Below are positions 60,773 to 64,000 of a stretch of DNA of 64,000 nt, piece by piece. Source of the DNA: Curtobacterium sp. ER1/6 (GTDB lineage: Bacteria > Actinomycetota > Actinomycetes > Actinomycetales > Microbacteriaceae). Below the pieces are notes generated by a model, which saw only the letters and a list, made by a program, of their open reading frames with translations, did not search any database and was not told the DNA's origin. Made by a program: the position numbers and the translations under genes. Each line of letters opens with the position of its first letter. Position 1 is the first letter of the stretch. The stretch spans positions 62,001 through 126,000 of the forward strand of contig NZ_MJAK01000001.1 in assembly GCF_001742745.1 (NCBI RefSeq), written 5' to 3'.

Positions 60773-60802
60773 CGGTGGGTCGCGTCGGGACGCGGGGTTG
60801 CG

Positions 60803-61516
60803 TCAGGACGCGGGGGTCGCGTGCACCAGGAACTCCACCGCGCCGGCGTCGTCGACCTTCACGAAGCCGAGGTCCGGCGCCTGCACGCCGAAGTCCGAGA
60901 ACGTGATCGGCACCGACCCGGAGACGTCGACGCCGTCGCCGCTCAGGCCGACCTGGAGCTCGGCCCGGACGGCCTTGGTGACGCCGTGCAGGGTCAGCTC
61001 GCCGGACGCCTCGACGGTCGTCGTGCCCGAGCCGCTCGGCACGGCGTCCGCGACCGGCTCGGTGAGGGTGAACGTCGCCTCGGGGAAGGCCGCGACGTCG
61101 AGGGCGGAGTCGCGGAAGTAGGAGTCCCGCTGCGCTGAGTCGGTGGCGATGTCCGCGACCTGCACCGTGACGGTCGCCGCGGTGATCGCGCTGCCGTCGA
61201 CCGTCGCGGAACCGCTGACGCTGTCGGTCCGACCGGTGACGGTCACGTCGGATCCGTTGAGGACCTCGTGCACGCGGTAGCCGGCCTCCGAGTCACCGCC
61301 GATCGTCCAGTCGCCGGACAGGTCCGCGGCGTCGAGGGTGGACGGGGCGCGGCTGGCGGCGACGGAGGGCGCCGCCGACGCCTTCGCGTTCTCGTTCGAC
61401 GAGTACACGTTCGTCCCGACGGCGACGCCGACGACGGCGAGCACGGCGACGACGAGGACGACGCCGGCCCAGACGAGGGGCTTGCGGCTGCGGGGGCGCT
61501 GCGGTTCGGAGGTCAC
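60803..61516 (-). CDS. YceI-family lipid-binding-like protein, membrane-anchored
   Basis: Product of 237 residues. The N-terminus is cytoplasmic and basic (PQRPRSRKP), then one helix (LVWAGVVLVVAVLAVVGVAVG). An exported YceI domain follows: LSGDWTIGGDSEAGYRVHEVL, SYFRDSALDVAAFPEATFTL, GELTLHGVTKAVRAELQVGLSGDGVDVSGSVPITFSDFGV. YceI proteins are lipocalin-like and bind isoprenoid-type lipids. GTG 61516 is the only start upstream of the basic anchor with a GAGGAGG (about 61539-61533) at a distance. Confidence 0.88.
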   Translation of the reverse strand: MTSEPQRPRSRKPLVWAGVVLVVAVLAVVGVAVGTNVYSSNENAKASAAPSVAASRAPSTLDAADLSGDWTIGGDSEAGYRVHEVLNGSDVTVTGRTDSVSGSATVDGSAITAATVTVQVADIATDSAQRDSYFRDSALDVAAFPEATFTLTEPVADAVPSGSGTTTVEASGELTLHGVTKAVRAELQVGLSGDGVDVSGSVPITFSDFGVQAPDLGFVKVDDAGAVEFLVHATPAS

Positions 61517-61565
61517 GAGCAGAACGGTGACACGTCCTCCTCAGGAGTGGCTGGCAGTTCCCCGC

Positions 61566-61580
61566 TACGCTCGTCCGGTG
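61566..61580 (+). promoter_or_regulatory. Leaderless promoter element of the DUF2029-type gene
   Basis: TACGCT (61566-61571), six bases, then GTG at 61578, with no Shine-Dalgarno sequence. Confidence 0.45.
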
Positions 61581-62855
61581 CAGAGGTCCCGGTGGGTCGG
61601 CGTCGTCGGGTTCGCCCTGGCGTTCCTGCTCGTGCACGGCGTGCTCTGGTGGCTCGCCACGACCGTGCCGAACCAGCCGTTGGGTGACGTCCTCATCACG
61701 TACCGGCGCTGGATCGAGGTCGGGCGCGTCGACCACTCGTGGGTCGGGGTCGACACCGACTGGGTGTACCCGGTGTTCGCGATCGTGCCCATGGCGGCGG
61801 CCGCGCTCGGTGGGACGGCCGCGATCGGCACCGGGTGGCTCGCGCTCATGGTGCTGCTCGACGCCGTGGCGTGCGCGTTCCTCTGGCGCTTCCGCGCGTC
61901 CGGCGTCCGCGTCGTGTGGTGGTGGCTGCTCTTCCTGCTCGCCCTCGGGCCGATCGCGCTCGGACGCATCGACACCGTGGCGACCGCGCTCGCCCTGGTC
62001 GGCGTCGCCTTCGTCGTGACTCGGCCCGCGGTGGCCTCCGCCCTGTTCACCGCCGCCGCGTGGACCAAGGTCTGGCCGGCCGCCCTGGTGGGCGTGCTGC
62101 TCCTGCTCCGTCGCGGGCACCGTGGGACGGTCGTCGCCGGCGCGGCGGTCGTCACCGGCCTGGTCGTCCTGGTCGACGTGCTCTACGGCGGCGCACCCCA
62201 CCTGCTGTCCTTCGTCGGCGAGCAGAGCGACCGGGCGCTGCAGATCGAGGCGCCGCTCGCGACGCCCTTCATGTGGGCGGCTGCCCTCGGCGTGCCGGGC
62301 GCGGCGGTGTACTACGACCGCGAGATCCTGACCTTCGAGGTGTCCGGCGCCGGGACCCATGCCGCCGCTGCCCTCTCGACACCGCTCATGGCCCTGGTCG
62401 TGCTCGGCGGGGTCGCCGCCGCGCTCCTCGCCGTCCACCGCGGTGCCCGCCGTGCCGAGGCCGCCCCGGTCCTCGCGCTGCTGTTCGTCGCCGCGCTCAT
62501 CGCGGTGAACAAGGTCGGGTCCCCGCAGTACGTCGGCTGGTACGCGGTGCCGGTCGTGTGGGGGCTCGTCGCCGGTCGGCCGAGTGCCCGACGGTTCCTG
62601 CCCGTCGCGATCGGTGTGCTGCCGATGGCCGTGCTGACGCAGGTGATCTACCCCGGCTACTACGACCAGCTGCTCGCGGTCGAGCCGTGGATCGTCCTCG
62701 TGCTCACGGTGCGCAACCTGCTCGAGGTCGCGGTGCTCGTCTGGGCGGTCGTCGTCCTGGTGCGCCTCGGGCGTGGATCCTCCGACCGCCGAGGCGACGC
62801 CGAGGAGGCGCGGTCGGTGCGGCGGGACGTCGCCGGGGGCAGGATGGACGCATGA
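61578..62855 (+). CDS. Polytopic membrane protein, glycosyltransferase-87/DUF2029-like
   Basis: Product of 425 residues with about ten hydrophobic helices (WVGVVGFALAFLLVHGVLWWLA onward). The first exported loop reads QPLGDVLITYRRWIEVGRVDHSWVGVDTDWVYPVFAIVPM, with the Asp and Tyr-rich pattern of polyprenyl-phosphate-mannose-dependent (GT87) transferases. Several helices carry AWTKVWPAALVGVLLLLRRG, also typical. Catalysis is not proven. The stop overlaps the ATG of the thiamine-binding-like gene. Confidence 0.78.
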   Translation: MQRSRWVGVVGFALAFLLVHGVLWWLATTVPNQPLGDVLITYRRWIEVGRVDHSWVGVDTDWVYPVFAIVPMAAAALGGTAAIGTGWLALMVLLDAVACAFLWRFRASGVRVVWWWLLFLLALGPIALGRIDTVATALALVGVAFVVTRPAVASALFTAAAWTKVWPAALVGVLLLLRRGHRGTVVAGAAVVTGLVVLVDVLYGGAPHLLSFVGEQSDRALQIEAPLATPFMWAAALGVPGAAVYYDREILTFEVSGAGTHAAAALSTPLMALVVLGGVAAALLAVHRGARRAEAAPVLALLFVAALIAVNKVGSPQYVGWYAVPVVWGLVAGRPSARRFLPVAIGVLPMAVLTQVIYPGYYDQLLAVEPWIVLVLTVRNLLEVAVLVWAVVVLVRLGRGSSDRRGDAEEARSVRRDVAGGRMDA

Positions 62856-63160
62856 TCGTCGCGTTCTCCCTCGCCCCGTCCGGTGGTCCCAGCGCAGCGT
62901 CGGACGGCTCTGTGCACGACGCCGTCGCTGCCGCGGTCCGCGTCGTCCGGGAGTCCGGGCTGCCGAACCGCACCTCGTCGATGTTCACCGAGGTCGAGGG
63001 GGAGTGGGACGAGGTCATGGACGTCGTCAAGCGCGCGACCGAGGCCGTCGCCGCCTACGGCACCCGGGTGTCGCTGGTGCTCAAGGCCGACATCCGCCCC
63101 GGGCACACCGGCGAGATCGACGGCAAGCTCGAGCGGCTCGAAGCGGCGCTCGACTCGTAG
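62852..63160 (+). CDS. MTH1187-family thiamine-binding-like protein
   Basis: Product of 102 residues with a ferredoxin-like fold. MIVAFSLAPSGG, VRVVRESGLPNRTSSMFTEVEGEWDEVMDVVKRATEAV and RVSLVLKADIRPGHTGEIDGKLERLE match the DUF77/MTH1187 family, whose members bind thiamine. The ATG overlaps the stop of the preceding membrane-protein gene (ATGA). The functional link between the two is unclear. Confidence 0.88.
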   Translation: MIVAFSLAPSGGPSAASDGSVHDAVAAAVRVVRESGLPNRTSSMFTEVEGEWDEVMDVVKRATEAVAAYGTRVSLVLKADIRPGHTGEIDGKLERLEAALDS

Positions 63161-63216
63161 CGCCGGTCTCGTGGCGCTCGACTCGTCGCGCGCGCCGACC
63201 GTCGTCGAGCAGTGCG

Positions 63217-63396
63217 TCAGGGGTACATGCGACCGTTGTTGCGGTCTCGTTCCGCCTGCCGCAGCGCCTCGGCGATCTCGGGGTCGCTCCCGTCGTACCG
63301 ACGTGAGCGCGAACCGAGGTCGGTCAGGTGGTGCATCCACAGCCACAGGCCCACCGCTGCGAGCACGACGATCCCGGTCACGATCCACCACCCCAT
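63217..63396 (-). CDS. Small single-pass membrane protein
   Basis: Product of 59 residues: MGWWIVTGIVVLAAVGLWLWMHHL is one helix, then a charged tail with SRRYDGSDPEIAEALRQAERDRNNG. The ATG at 63396 is preceded by minus-strand TACGCT with exactly seven bases between, the same spacing as other leaderless genes here, which supports it as real. Function unknown. Confidence 0.75.
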   Translation of the reverse strand: MGWWIVTGIVVLAAVGLWLWMHHLTDLGSRSRRYDGSDPEIAEALRQAERDRNNGRMYP

Positions 63397-63557
63397 GTCG
63401 AGGAGCGTACGCGCACGAGCGCGTCCGGTGCGCGGGCTGGGAGCTCCACGACACGCCGGAGGCCTCCCGTCGATGTCGGTGGGCGGGTGTCTCATGGTGC
63501 GCACCGGGCCGCACCGCGCAGCTCGGCCACGGTGACTGCGACGACGAGGAGTGCCTC

Positions 63558-63737
63558 ATGATGCACGACGGCTGGTGCCCGGACTGCGACCTGCAGACGG
63601 TCGTCATCGACTCCGACGAGCAGGGTGACGGCGCCTGGGCGACCTGCACCGAGTGCGCGGCCGGGTGGGTCCACCGGGACGAACTGCCGGAGTCCGCGGC
63701 ACGCCGGGACGTGCAGGCGGAGCGCCAGGCGGCCTAG
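63558..63737 (+). CDS. Small zinc-ribbon protein
   Basis: Product of 59 residues with two C-x2-C knuckles (Cys7, Cys10 in WCPDC; Cys30, Cys33 in TCTECAAGW), which should bind one zinc. GAGGAG at 63546-63551 sets the ATG at 63558. The frame is open further upstream, but that part is shadow-like. Function unknown; it resembles short zinc-ribbon proteins seen in Microbacteriaceae. Confidence 0.75.
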   Translation: MMHDGWCPDCDLQTVVIDSDEQGDGAWATCTECAAGWVHRDELPESAARRDVQAERQAA

Positions 63738-63855
63738 GGCCGGTCCCGCGACGCCTGTGCTGCCGTGGTCCGCGGCGAGCGGACGGCTGACCGCCCGTTA
63801 CCGGGCGGCCGCGCGCCAGCTGCCGGACGCTCGCCCGCTGCCGGACGCCCGTTCG

Positions 63856-64000
63856 CTACCGGTCGGCCGTGGTGAAGACCAACCGACCAGTGCCCGGCGC
63901 GTCGGCATCGGCCCACAGCGTCGACACGTCCGTGAACGAGGCCACCTGCGCGTCGACGGCCACCGTGCCTGCGGCGATCGCCTCGACGATGCCCGGCAGC
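63856..64000 (-). CDS. C-terminus of a probable zinc-type (MDR) alcohol dehydrogenase, cut by window edge
   Basis: Minus-strand frame open to the right edge, ending at the TAG at 63858-63856. The 48 visible codons read LPGIVEAIAAGTVAVDAQVASFTDVSTLWADADAPGTGRLVFTTADR. The pattern of a helix, I-x-x-G-x-V, then F-x-D-V-x-x-x-W-A, then G-x-x-V-F is that of the last helix and strand of MDR-type quinone oxidoreductases and alcohol dehydrogenases. Only the tail is seen, so the family is tentative. Confidence 0.6.
   Translation of the reverse strand, partial: LPGIVEAIAAGTVAVDAQVASFTDVSTLWADADAPGTGRLVFTTADR

Noticed and set aside
63738-63855. Coding capacity before the right-edge gene
   Set aside because: Only short repeats such as GCTGCCGGACGC are seen; the minus-strand frame here is an Arg/Gly/Pro shadow.

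Overview
This window is core chromosome from a high-GC actinobacterium. The best guess is family Microbacteriaceae, probably Curtobacterium or a close relative (inference). Supporting signs are Lsr2, the fused 2-oxoglutarate enzyme Kgd, the GuaB1 IMPDH-like protein, GlgE, a SigR/RsrA-like pair, a DUF2469 protein, and the order lepB-rnhB-DUF2469-lsr2-yraN-comM-dprA-xerC-M23-rpsB-tsf-pyrH-frr-cdsA. I see no insertion sequence, prophage, CRISPR array, rRNA or tRNA. The one stable RNA gene is ssrA (tmRNA), beside smpB.

Layout. 1-6.3 kb: plus-strand housekeeping run: signal peptidase I (cut by the left edge), RNase HII, DUF2469, Lsr2, YraN, ComM/YifB, DprA, XerC. 6.3-8.8 kb: a degenerate M23 peptidase (minus) diverging from a sugar-porter transporter (plus). 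9.0-13.4 kb: rpsB, tsf, pyrH, frr, cdsA. 13.4-21.0 kb: cell-envelope and polar-growth-type genes: a DivIVA-repeat protein, a transglycosylase-like exported protein, an alpha/beta hydrolase, a 618-residue coiled-coil protein, a three-hydrophobic-segment protein with an internal lipobox, and a thioredoxin-TPR protein. 21.1-28.0 kb (minus): glgX, glgE, glgB for alpha-glucan metabolism. 28.1-33.3 kb (plus): cysteine desulfurase, prfB, ftsE-ftsX, smpB, ssrA. 33.5-43.0 kb: a lysine-rich-tailed hypothetical protein (plus), then on the minus strand a flavin monooxygenase, MetY, an M50B-like membrane protein, GlmS and a large LuxR/ATPase regulator. 43.6-48.0 kb (minus): HisN, an ABC-2-like membrane protein, RsgA, AroA. 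48.1-49.7 kb (plus): ECF sigma factor, its zinc anti-sigma factor and a GNAT acetyltransferase. 49.7-53.5 kb (minus): Kgd. 53.7-64 kb: GuaB1, two CNNM/CorC-type membrane proteins, an Old Yellow Enzyme, a HAD hydrolase, NnrD, a YceI-like protein, a DUF2029-type membrane protein, a thiamine-binding-like protein, two tiny proteins, and the C-terminus of a probable zinc-type alcohol dehydrogenase at the right edge.

The most unusual structure is outside the genes. (i) Seven long hairpins share the core GGACGGGAGGC and sit at gene 3' ends, mostly between convergent genes. One is a perfect 29-bp stem. (ii) A 38-bp palindromic element centred on GTCGATCGAC occurs three times in two intergenic regions. 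One copy adjoins four direct repeats with an exact 14-bp period. (iii) A dozen or so start codons lie 6-10 nt after a TANNNT hexamer with no ribosome-binding site, which suggests leaderless mRNAs. In the HAD/nnrD divergent pair the two -10 hexamers overlap. (iv) A perfect SigR-type promoter (GGGAAT-N18-GTT) lies in the start region of aroA and points at the sigma-factor gene.
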